Origin: Irineochytrium annulatum
Lineage: Eukaryota; Chytridiomycota; Chytridiomycetes; Chytridiales; Chytridiaceae
DNA length: 10,467 nt
NCBI GenBank assembly: GCA_027600665.1
Contig: JADGJL010001076.1
Coordinates: forward strand, 1-10,467
Reading direction: 5' to 3'
Shown here in pieces: positions 1 to 8,452 of this stretch. The notes under the pieces were generated by a model that did not search any database, had not been told where the DNA came from, and saw nothing but the letters and a program-made list of their open reading frames with translations. A program made the position numbers and the translations under genes. Each line of letters begins with the position of its first letter. Position 1 is the stretch's first letter.

Positions 1-62
1 AGGGTGGAGGGCGTCGATCGCCTGGATGCGCTCAGGGCCACATCGACGAGCGGCGGCTCCAT
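1..62 (-). CDS. possible 5' end of an unidentified gene leaving the window at the left edge
   Basis: On the minus strand an ATG at 62-60 opens a stop-free GC-rich frame of 20 codons to the window edge (begins MEPPLVDVALSASRRS). An in-frame TAA lies upstream near 107-109. The composition resembles the coding exons nearby and contrasts with the AT-richer 90-420 stretch. An alternative reading is that an intron acceptor near 90 (ATTCAACAG on the minus strand) opens an exon in another frame, which is also stop-free. I recognise no family. If real, this gene is divergent from the peptidase gene at 619. Confidence 0.2.
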   Translation of the reverse strand, partial: MEPPLVDVALSASRRSTPST

Positions 63-618
63 CCGTGTATTGAATGGCGGCACCGACTGTTGAATCTTGA
101 AAAGGAAACTTTACCAATCTTTGAAGTGGCGGTGGCGATATCAAATGATAATGTCCAGCTTAATGAAAAGAAGAGCGGGAGCTAAAGCGATCCTCGAGTA
201 AAGGAAAGGATAAGGATTATAGTGGGAGCGGAGGTAGCTTGCAGGCAGATTTCGTAATGTTGCTGGACTGGAGCAGAATCCGCCGTTTTCATCATCTGGA
301 TCACCGACAAGGAACAGGTGCATGCAAAAGGCTATTGCGCTGTCTTCATGCCGCGAACGACCCGGGCGGCCCCAGGTTGCGCCAAATATCCTGAGCTTTG
401 CGGTAAATTTTTAAAAATGATCAAAATATGTTGTTATTAAGTCTAGCCAGAGAAATAAGGAAAGAGCACGACTTTTGTATTGAAGCAGAGGTGCTGTCCT
501 TGTTATGCCGATCCCACCTCGAAATCGTTGAAAACAACGCGAGGACCCGCCCGGCCGCGCTACCCTGCGACCGATCCCCTCGTCCCGAATACCCGTCCCG
601 GCCTCCCTGCGGCCTGCC
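63..618. promoter_or_regulatory. upstream region of the prolyl oligopeptidase gene
   Basis: No supportable gene lies here. The stretch is AT-richer from about 90 to 500 and becomes GC-rich just before the ATG at 619. An AT-rich patch (TAAATTTTTAAAAATG) lies near 403-418, too far from the start codon to call a TATA box with confidence. If the transcript begins upstream of 505, it carries a 9-codon upstream ORF at 505-531 (MPIPPRNR, stop). An ATG at 428 would also open a frame overlapping the main start. Neither is supported beyond its presence. Confidence 0.4.
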
Positions 619-3606
619 ATGCGCTTCATCGACACGCCGATGCCGGTTTCGGTCGAGGATCCGACCGCGGACCTCCCGAAGTCGACGAAGGGCGGCGCCT
701 CCGGCACGAACGAGCGCGATCCGCTGCTGCGCTCGTTCCGGCCCTCGTCCTCCTCGTACCTGACATCCTGGCGGGCCTCGAGTCGCTGCGTCCGGCTGCC
801 GTTCCAGCTGCTGTCGTTCATCGGCTGCTTCACCGTCGCCCTGCATCTCGCCCTGGCTTGGAGGGACCCGACATGCGGGGTTGTTAGGCGCCGGCTGGGT
901 CTCGGGGATGCCACCCTGCCGAGATACCCGAAGCTGGCGTATCCGCGGGCTAGGAGGGTCAACGTGTCGGAGGACGTATATGGCGTGAAGGTTGAGGACC
1001 CGTATCGGTGGATGGAGGACCCGTTTGATCCGGAGGTTGTGGAATACGTGCATGAGCAGGTTCGTTTTCATGGGAATGCCGTCAGTGCGTTTCTGAAGAG
1101 AGCCTCGGTATTAATTGCGTATTTAATTCAGGACACACTTGCGAAAAATTACGTCCGCTCGTTACCGGAATATCAGCGATTTAAGCGCATTTATACCGAG
1201 ACCTCGCGATTCACGAGGTATACTCCGCCGATGAAGCACGGCGAATACTGGTATTACTCGATTAACCACGGGGGAGCCCACAACCAGAAGTATGCATTTC
1301 CACTGTTAGCTTTCAGACTGTGCTCACCGACCTTTACACCACAGCATTTTATACCGATCCAAGGACCTCTCAGACCCTAAGCCCACCATGTTCCTTAACC
1401 CCAACACCCTCTCCCCAAACGGCGTCGACCAGGTTGACGGCTGGTCCTTCTCCCCCGACGGCACCCTCTTCGCCTTCGTCGCCACCAAAAACGAGACTGA
1501 CTACGGCTGGGTGGGCTTCCTCGACGTCTCGACGGGCGAGCGCGTCGACACCGAGCTCCTTTACACGGTCCGATACCTCGGCCGCGCCTCCTTCGAGTGG
1601 ACTGACAAGGGTGTCCTCTATACCGCGTACCCGGACCCCGGGTTGCCGTTGTCGGATGCCGGGAGGAACAACGACCCGTTCCCGAGCAAGCTGAGCAGGC
1701 GGTTCCACAAGTTCAACACGTCCCGAGAGGCGGATCTGGACTGCGGGCCCGCGGACATCGATCCGACGCTCCCGCCCGAGGACCCGGCGTGCAGGTCGCC
1801 ATCCGTCGCGGCCGAGGTTGCGCGCGACGGGCCAAAGACGGCGTGGGTGCCGTCGGTGGGCGGCGGCAAGGGCAAAGGGAGGGAAGTGAGGCTCGTGCGC
1901 CAGCAGATGGGCGGGTTCATGCCGTACCCGAGCTCGTGGGCGGCGGAGCGAGGAGGCGGCGACGCGGCGGAGATGGCGTACGGGAGGTTGGAGTTTGAGC
2001 TGTTTGGGCACGAGCCGGCCGACGCGGCGATATACGTCGCGACGGTTGGGGATGTGGAGGTGTACAAGACAGCTGTGGACGCGCCAAGGTTTAGGCTGAT
2101 TGGCGTGGCGCTCGCGAAGGGCGCGGATGGGAGGAGCGAGGCGTTCGAGCTGTTGGGCGAGCATGAGGAATATGTGCTTGACGAGCCTCATGTTATTGAC
2201 AAAAATGGAACTATGCTGATTACATACATCGCGGACGTTAGGGTGAGTTTTTTTTTCGTGTTTTGATTTGTGTATACATACTGACAGTGGATCTACAGCA
2301 CGTCGTTCAAATCTTCAAGAACGGGACTCTTATTCCGTTCCGCGAGCTCCCGCTTTACGACGGAGCTTGCAGCAATGTCCTTGCCAACCCTGTAAGTTCC
2401 TCTTCCCGGGCTATCTCGTTGTCACGGATTGCTAAATCCGCCCGTATAAATTAGACGATGGGCATCGTCACTTTCACATACGACTCGTTATTGGACCCTG
2501 GCGCCACCTACCTCTATACCGTCGCCACGGACTCGCTTGAGGTCCTTCAGACCATGGAAGCGCCTGCATCCCACTCGCAGACCCCTGTCGTGGAGCAGAT
2601 GTTCTTTACGTCGCGCGACCTCACGGCCCGCGTGCCTATGTGGACGGCTCGCGACCCCTCCTCGGTCCGGAAGGATGGGGCCGCGCGCGTGTGGATGACG
2701 GGTTACGGCGGGTTCATGATCGCGAGGCTGCCGAGTTTTAGTTTATTGGCGCTCAGCCTTGTGAGGGCTGTGCCGGGAGCGATGTTTGTGCTGGTTAACC
2801 TTCGGGTAAGAATTTACTTTTTATAGTGGACGAGTTTCATTGTCGTTGAACTTTTGGTTAGGGCGGGAAAGAGTACGGCACGGACTGGTACGACGCCGGG
2901 AGGAATCTCAACAAGATTAACGTCTTCGACGACATGATCGACGCCGGCCGGTACCTTGTCGCGCAAGGGTGGACGAGCCCAGGGTTGATCGGTGTCCAAG
3001 GAGCGAGCAATGGCGGGCTCTTAGCCGCGGCCGTAGCGCAAAGGGCGCCCGAGATTGTCGGCGTCAGTGTCGCGGACGTCGGGGTCCAAGATATCCTCAG
3101 GTTCGAGGAGTTCACGTACGGGCGGTACTGGGTGAATGACGTGTGTACACGACTTGCGTTGCAATTCCCCTCCGCGGGTTTTCTGATCGATACCCTCGCC
3201 CGTTTAGTACGGCCGCTCCGAGAACGAGACCGAGGCGCTCGCCCGTCTCAGCTGGGCTCCCGTGACCGTAGCCGTGCGGACGCCGCCCGGTTCCATTCGG
3301 TTCCCGCCGACTTTCATCTCGACGGGTGATCACGACACTAGGGTCTCGCCCCTTCACTCGCTCAAGCTTGCAGCTGCAATGCAGCGAGTTGCGAGCGGCG
3401 GGGATGGCGGTGCTCCTGTTATCCTGCGCGTCCGGGAGTTGAGCGGGCACAACATCTTCTCGAGCGAGAGGCTGGGTGAGTACCCTTATGCCTTTTCATT
3501 GTTGTGTTCGTGCGGCTGTTAAACCATCTTTTTATTATGTGCAGCGGACGCGTGGGGTGAAAAGGTCGCGTTTTGGGCTAGCTCCTTGGGAGCACGCGTT
3601 AAATGA
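619..3606 (+). CDS. prolyl oligopeptidase (peptidase family S9A) with N-terminal membrane anchor, 8 exons, 849 aa
   Basis: This is a serine peptidase expected to cut short peptides after proline. Exons: 619-1059, 1132-1289, 1345-2242, 2299-2391, 2455-2805, 2862-3140, 3208-3475, 3545-3606. All seven introns are GT-AG, 55-72 bp, and their removal gives one open frame. The family N-terminus (VEDPYRWMED) is at about 125-134, the beta-propeller follows to about 530, and the alpha/beta-hydrolase domain fills the rest. The catalytic triad is Ser696 (GASNGG), Asp783 (GDHDTRV) and His821 (SGHN). Tyr614 (GYGGF, oxyanion), Trp737 (proline pocket) and Arg785 match known substrate residues of the pig enzyme. 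Odd features: about 105 extra N-terminal residues with a hydrophobic stretch at 58-81, and a poorly conserved propeller segment at about 324-414. The family is usually cytosolic and about 710 aa. The ATG at 619 has a good GCC context. Family S9A is well supported; the membrane location is inferred. Confidence 0.9.
790..861 (+). other. predicted transmembrane or signal-anchor segment of the peptidase (residues 58-81)
   Basis: Codons 58-81 encode a run of Leu, Phe, Ile, Val and Ala (core FQLLSFIGCFTVALHLALAW). Arginine-containing flanks lie on both sides. The frame is continuous with the conserved peptidase N-terminus about 45 residues later. The next Met is inside the conserved DPYRWMED motif, so no downstream start would give an anchorless full-length enzyme. 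A type II single-pass topology is the simplest reading. Positive charges on both flanks leave the orientation open. Confidence 0.6.
1060..1131 (+). other. intron 1 of the peptidase gene, 72 bp, stop-free in frame
   Basis: The donor is GTTCGT and the acceptor ATTCAG. Removal joins the conserved stretch HEQ to DTLAKNYV, as in family members (consensus like EAQN-x-L-x-x-x-Y). The length is a multiple of three and the intron contains no stop in the reading frame. Retention would therefore insert 24 residues rather than truncate the protein. Confidence 0.8.
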
Positions 3607-3778
3607 GGACACAAGCTCGCCTATTCTAACGGACAATGTTTCCTTTCTTGATATAATGGCCTTAGGCGGCACGAAGGTGCTCATTGTATTAAGGCCCATC
3701 TCTACCACTAAGTTCACGCTTTTACTCGGTTTTTCTTTTGGATACGTTGGGATGCCAAGAGAGGAGGCCAAACAGGAT

Positions 3779-3788
3779 AATAAATAAA
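3779..3788 (+). terminator. overlapping polyadenylation signals of the peptidase gene
   Basis: Two overlapping AATAAA hexamers (AATAAATAAA) begin 173 bp after the peptidase stop codon at 3604-3606. A further plus-strand AATAAA lies at 3899-3904, inside the likely 3' region of the convergent gene. Fungal signals are degenerate, so the match is suggestive only. Confidence 0.45.
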
Positions 3789-3872
3789 CGAGATCATACC
3801 TCCGCAGTTGAGGGTAAATCTGCCACTGCATCATATTTGGTGCTGTCCTATTCCACTTACTCAAATGTGCAG

Positions 3873-3894
3873 TTTATTCTCAAGCCAGTTTATT
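3873..3894 (-). terminator. polyadenylation signals of the P-type ATPase gene
   Basis: Minus-strand AATAAA hexamers occur at 3889-3894 and 3873-3878, 63-84 bp past the ATPase stop at 3957-3959. The convergent genes are only 350 bp apart. Their 3' ends probably lie within about 100 bp of each other or overlap. Confidence 0.45.
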
Positions 3895-3956
3895 TCTGAA
3901 TAAAAGCAGTCTAGTACGGACAAAATTCGATGTGATCAAATATTATGAAGGGGCGT

Positions 3957-6900
3957 TTAAACAGGCGACTTCCCAATGGCCTTGTATGCAGGAACGTCTA
4001 CAGATGGCCAAAACTTCCGAATAATGAATTTCCGGCCCACGTACCTGTCGGGATGTTAGAACAAAGTGATGATAAGCTTAAACTTACCAAACGTTCAGTA
4101 TTGGTCCGAATGCAATGGGTATCAAGAGATAGAACGGGTCAAGCCGCATGGATGTCAAGAACACGCCTTAAATTATCCGTCAGCGTCCGTCGTCGACGAA
4201 ATCGCAACAAATACCGTTTGTAAAGGGAGTGTAGACAATGAGGAGCCCGAAAGATGCACCGGCGATAATGGAAATCCACGTGTTTTTGTTTGAAACCATA
4301 AACTTTCCAAAGGGTAGTCGGAACCTAGCCTTGCAGGCAAACAAGTTCCAGATTTGCATAATCAAAATGGACAAGTAGAACGCTGATTGCGCCTGCCGCA
4401 ACGCCTCAAGTTGTGCATCGCCCGACTACAATTCTGTTAACCCAATCAAAGGCATGCTCGACTCACCAATAAATCGCCATTGAGCAAATTGAAGTCCGGG
4501 CTGTGAGGCTTGAAGCCCTTTAAAGACTGGATTCTCTTCGCGTCTGTAGGGGTCACATTCCATCCCCAATACAAGACAGCAAAGAAGGTCGCTAGGGCGA
4601 CACCCGCCTCCAAGACGCCTCCTTCCAGGTACGACCAGCTGAGCACCTCGGCGTCGACGAGCCTGCCTCCGTTGGGAATCGAAATCAGTGCTTTCCACTC
4701 TCGCACGTGCGCCCTCCAGTACCGCGTGTCCGTGAGCATGAGCCTGATCTCGCCAAAGTAGCGCATCCACCGCGACCGCAGGACGACATGCGCATCATCG
4801 CCCTCCTCGCCCGTCTCGACCACGCGTGCGCCGTCGTCGACGTTAAGGAGGAAGCCGCTGCTGCCTAGGGGTCCCGAACGCTTACGGAGCGCCTCGGCGT
4901 CTGAGGCGGCCTCGATCGCGTCCTTCTTTGCCTCGCGCGCGGCTTTCATCGCTTGGATCGTCTTCTCTGTCACGGGCCGACGCGGGCCGAGCCATAGGAG
5001 TGTGTTGACGTCCTCCGGCGGCTCCCATGCAAATGAGAGGGTGATGAACAGTTCGAAGCCAAGGTCGACCATGAGGATTTGGACGGCCGTCAGAGCGAGG
5101 GGGAGAGGGACCACAACGAAGAGGAGGTAAGGGAAAATTTCGGAAACGATATGCGTGAGTGAGTATTGGATGCTGTGAAATCTCATTAGCTCCAACGTTC
5201 ACTGTAAAAAAGGTTACCTTTTCTGTTGATATCAAAAATCGCCAATAAGAAAGAAAAAATAAAAGGGAGGGCAAGTCGAAAGGTTAGAATGAGAAACAAC
5301 AACAATCGCATGCCGCGCTTGCCTTTAGATTTTGGAATATAAGTCGGCCTTCAAGGATTCCGGTGACGGTGCTCGTGAAGTTATCATCAAGCAAAATCAT
5401 TCCGGCCGCCTCCTTGCTAACGTCGCTCCCCGTCAAGTTCATGGCGATCCCCAAATCCGCTTTCTTCAATGCGGCCGCGTCATTAACGCCGTCACCCGTC
5501 ACACCAACAATGTGCCCCATTGATTGCGCCCTTTCCACAATCTCCAGCTTCTGCGATGGCGACGTCCTCGCGAAAATAATCTCCTCTTTCCTCAGCAGGT
5601 TCTCCCAGTCATCGTCATTCATGCTGTCCATCTTCTCCCCATTCACAATCATGGCGTCTACCTCAGAGTCCTTGATGGTGTCAACGGGACGACCTGACTC
5701 CTTTGATATTTCCTCCTTCGTCCGGTGCGTCAGGAGGTTAATACGACGGCCGATCGCCGCGGCCGTCAAAGGGTGGTCGCCCGTGATCATCATGATTTTA
5801 ATACCGGCCTCGCGAATCTTGGTGATCGCTTCCCGGACGCCAGCCTTCGGCGGATCCTCCATAGAGACCAGCCCGACAAACGTAAGTCCAGTCTAAACAA
5901 TAATAAGCAACTTTAACGGCAAGGTTCATGTCTCACCGTCGGGAAGTTCTTTTTCTCCAGCTGGAACCTAAAGTTCTCCGGGTACTTCCTCCCCGGCAGC
6001 CAGAATTGCGCGAACGCAAGCACGCGCTCCCCCCTGTTGGCCATCCTCTCGTACGAGTCGAAGAACTGGGCCCTGTGCGCGTCGGAGAGCGGTTCTGGCT
6101 TTCCGTTTATGAGGATAGTAGAGCAGCAATTGATGACGCGTTCTGGCGCGCCTTTAACGTGCATCGTCAGTCCGCCCTCGGCATGGGCTTTTCGGTGGAT
6201 CGTCAGGTGCGTCTTAGTGTCAGACGAGAAGGGAATTTCGAAGACTTTCGGATACATGTTTCCAATCTGTGGGGCATTAGCAGAGACTTCGTATGAAAGT
6301 GGTATGTACCTTGTCAACGTTTGCGAGTTTGGAGGCCGCGAAGTGAAGAAGCCCCTTATCCGTTGCATCGCCGATGATCTTCCGGTCGGCCACTTTCCCG
6401 ACGTTGCTTTCGAACCTCGCTCTAAAGGAAGCCTGTTAGTCAATGCATGTGGCACTCGCGCAAGTACCTCGAGCAGGTAACGGCCATGTGAAGAATTTGT
6501 GGGACTCCGCTAACGTCCACCCTTAGCGGCTTCTCCCCGAGCGGTACCTTCCCCTCCCCTGCAAACATGGTCGACAGGTTCGTCCAGACGCGCGACACCC
6601 TCATCTCATTCATCGTCAACGTTCCAGTCTTATCCGTCGCCAACATCGTAATCGCCCCTAGCGTCTCAACACCATGCAAATCCTTCACCAAAACGTTTTG
6701 GTCTGCCATCCTCCTGCCCGCGACCGCCAGCAGCATCGTGACCGTCACGGGTAGACCCTGCGGGATCCAAGCAACAAGCATCCCGATGGCGAACTGGAAC
6801 GAGGCCGCAAAGCCGGAGCCTCGCCCGAGGGACGCAATAAAGAAAACGAGCGCGGTGATGGAGGCGAGGAAGCTGATGGTCTTGCAGAAGCGGTGGATCT

Positions 6901-8452
6901 CGGACGAGAGCGGGGAGCGCTTCTTGCCGTCCACTTTGGTCAGGGACGCGATCTGGCCGAGGACCGTGCGCTTGCCGGTGCGGATTACAATCGCGCATGC
7001 TTCCCCTTTGCATAAAGTCAGCATAATTACTGGGATGGAGGTGAATTTACCGTTGACGACGACACTGCCGCTGAAGATGATGTTTTTCGAGCCAAGCGCC
7101 TCAACCTCTGCGCCGGCTCCACTCAGCAGTGGATATCGGTCGACCGTCTCCGGCTCGCCAGTTAAAGTCGAGTTATCGACCTTAAACTCGGTCGCGGCGA
7201 TGATGATGGCATCCGCCGGGCACTTGTCTCCAATCTTTAGAGTGATCACATCCCCGGTCACGATGTCGCTGGCGAAGACCGACTGGAGCGTCGAGGCGCG
7301 GATGCACAGAGTCTTGTGAGGGATCATGGCCTAAAGATCAGTTAATACCGAGCTATAGGGAAGGATGAACACGAACAGAAAAGGACTCAATGATAGATTC
7401 AATCTTGGACAACTCGTAGAACTCGATAAAAGCGTTAATGACGGCGACGAAGAGCAAAGTGATCCCAATGTATATCTTAACCCAGAGTTAATATGGAATG
7501 GCGAGCCATGTCGAATGACGTACGCAAGAGAAGTTTTCCAACGGATCCCAGATGTACAGGAGGATATAGGCAACGCCGCCCGCCATCAAAAGCACATTGA
7601 AAAGATTGCACAGGCATTCACAGAGCCGCATCAACGGGCTCTTCTTCTGCGCTTTCGGGATGATATTTTTCCCGTCTCGCTTCTGCCTCTCGAGTACCTC
7701 TGATTCTGACAAGCCTTCCGACTGCTTCGCGGTGTTCGTCGAGGAGGCATGGGTTTTGTACCTCGCAAGGAGCGCGTCGAAGGTCAACCTATGGTCGTCC
7801 TTTACCAGTGTGTTAAGTTCTCACCCTCAGCGTACATTCGCCCACTCACGATTTGAACGGAAGCGTCTTTGATAGGGCTCATATCCTCATGGCTCTTTGA
7901 GTCTACAGCCTTCAGGATGTCACCGACGGGCTCCTCCTCGCCGTGTTCCCCAGTCGGGCTCTCCACCAACGTCTCGTCCCTCAACGTCGTGCTTTTGTGC
8001 GTCGACAGGTGCAGCTTCGATCCCGAGTCGCCCTCGGTCCCGCTGCCCGGATCCGTCAGCGCGGATGACGCGCGCTTGACAATGGCGGCCGGCTTCGACA
8101 TGATCTGGACGACAGACGTCACGGCCCTCGGCCCGCCCTTCTTCAGGTGCCGCCTGACTCGGTCCGGGCTATCAGGCTCCTCCCCTTCGTCCGTGGCGTC
8201 TGCCCTCGAAATGCTTGATGATGAGGACGCGTCGAGCTTCACCGACTTGGCAGGCGCGAGCAGGTCCGCTGACGCGCGCGCCGAGTTCGAGGCCGAGGCC
8301 ACGAGGCGCGTCGAAAGCGCCTCGTTCTTCTCCAGTGGGACACCGGCCGGCAGTCCGGCACCGCCGCCGGCCAGCGAGCCCCGGCGAGACCGGCCGCCCA
8401 GGTTCCCGAGACCCCCGAGGGAGTTCTCCGAGGCACCAGGTCGCAGCGGCAT
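3957..8452 (-). CDS. type II P-type ATPase, fungal alkali-cation (ACU-type or Na+/K+-ATPase alpha-like), 13 exons, 1298 aa
   Basis: This is an ATP-driven cation pump of a cell membrane. Exons in transcript order: 8452-7850, 7799-7524, 7475-7377, 7330-7051, 7005-6468, 6421-6310, 6266-5937, 5892-5323, 5222-5218, 5172-4467, 4425-4215, 4166-4088, 4044-3957. Motifs: TGEP (383-386, actuator), M4 IPQGLP (Gln502), phosphorylation site DKTGTLT (Asp544), KGAPE (674-678, nucleotide binding), MITGD (781-785), TGDGVND (878-884). Membrane segments: M1 about 266-284, M2 294-313, M3 462-480, M4 488-515, M5 from about 938, then M6-M10. M5/M6 carry Glu949, Asp974 and Glu978, which align with Glu779, Asp804 and Asp808 of animal Na,K-ATPase. 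Odd features: a 200-residue low-complexity head, an M6-M7 loop of about 125 residues, and Gln for the invariant M4 Glu. An in-frame TAG 18 nt upstream fixes the start. A fungal K+/Na+ uptake ATPase fits best; the transported ion is not readable. Confidence 0.88.
4426..4466 (-). other. 41-bp intron, the shortest in the window
   Basis: The donor is GTGAGT and the acceptor ATTGTAG. Removal joins the M7-M8 loop (LLNGDLL) to SGDAQLEALRQAQSAF, the entry to M9 (Na,K-type ALYQAQTAF). The alternative TTAACAG acceptor upstream would leave only 33 bp and change the frame. Confidence 0.7.
5218..5222 (-). other. predicted 5-nt micro-exon (AAAAG) of the ATPase gene
   Basis: The preceding exon ends in phase 0 (NLK), while the next clear exon starts at 5172 with C-ATC-CAA, which needs two more bases for its first codon. 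AAAAG lies between a CAACAG acceptor and a GTAACC donor. Splicing it in gives GRLIFQNLKKSIQYSLT, matching the strongly conserved GRLIF-x-N-L-K-K-S-I at the start of M5 in type II pumps. Five bases restore the frame exactly. Removal of the 45-bp intron 5173-5217 completes the join. Confidence 0.65.
5223..5322 (-). other. GC-AG intron, 100 bp, in the ATPase gene
   Basis: The exon ends in AAG and the intron begins GCAAGC, the usual context of GC-AG introns, and ends in CAACAG. It is twice the length of every other intron in the gene. No GT donor in the region gives the phase needed for the downstream exon. The acceptor opens the 5-nt micro-exon at 5218-5222. Confidence 0.65.
7006..7050 (-). other. 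45-bp stop-free intron in the ATPase gene
   Basis: The donor is GTAAAT and the acceptor GCAAAG, with a GCTGACT branch-like motif 15-20 bp before the acceptor. Left in, it would add 15 residues. Removed, it joins the conserved stretch SGSVVVNG directly to EACAIVIRTGKRTVLG, as in Na,K-type pumps (GTG-x-A-x-G-V-V-x-x-T-G-x-x-T-x-x-G pattern). The length matches the other introns of this gene (41-50 bp). Confidence 0.75.
7850..8452 (-). other. disordered N-terminal extension of the ATPase (residues 1-201, exon 1)
   Basis: The whole first coding exon encodes Ser-, Gly-, Ala- and Asp/Glu-rich sequence with no predicted membrane segment. The recognised ATPase fold starts at the next exon (DDHRLTFDALLARY, matching the DEHKL-type start of Na,K-ATPase alpha). 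The exon has many Ser/Thr next to Pro, Asp or Arg and an acidic stretch, so phosphorylation control is conceivable. The exon boundary coincides with the domain boundary. Confidence 0.7.

Noticed and set aside
411..1071. Long minus-strand frames (183 and 216 aa) at the left
   Set aside because: They overlap the peptidase start and each other in different frames. They are Arg-rich with no family resemblance and are best explained by GC-rich composition.
1370..2191. 273-aa open frame on the minus strand
   Set aside because: It lies opposite the propeller exon of the peptidase, whose plus-strand frame is conserved with its family. The translation is Arg/Pro/His-rich with no recognisable domain, a typical antisense shadow of GC-rich coding DNA.
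1345..3606. Apparent frameshifts suggesting a peptidase pseudogene
   Set aside because: Each break coincides with a GT-AG intron of 55-72 bp whose removal restores family-conserved residues and the full triad. The spliced frame totals 2550 nt with one terminal stop.
619..3606. Oligopeptidase B or dipeptidyl peptidase instead of prolyl oligopeptidase
   Set aside because: The VEDPYRWMED start, GASNGG serine motif, GVQDILRFEEFTYGRYW block with the proline-pocket Trp, and GDHDTRV motif follow the S9A pattern.
5173..5322. A single intron joining 5323 directly to 5172
   Set aside because: It leaves the downstream M5 exon out of frame by two bases and loses the conserved second Lys. The micro-exon solution fixes both.
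6567..7319. 250-aa open frame on the plus strand
   Set aside because: It lies opposite the M3-M4 and phosphorylation-site exons of the ATPase, which are unmistakable on the minus strand. No motifs of its own.
3957..8452. ENA-type Na+ efflux ATPase or Ca2+-ATPase
   Set aside because: The ENA M4 motif differs (IPSSL-like rather than PQGLP). The N-terminal and M9-M10 blocks (DDHRLTFDALLARY, ALRQAQSAFYLSIL) match Na,K-type pumps better than SERCA or PMCA.
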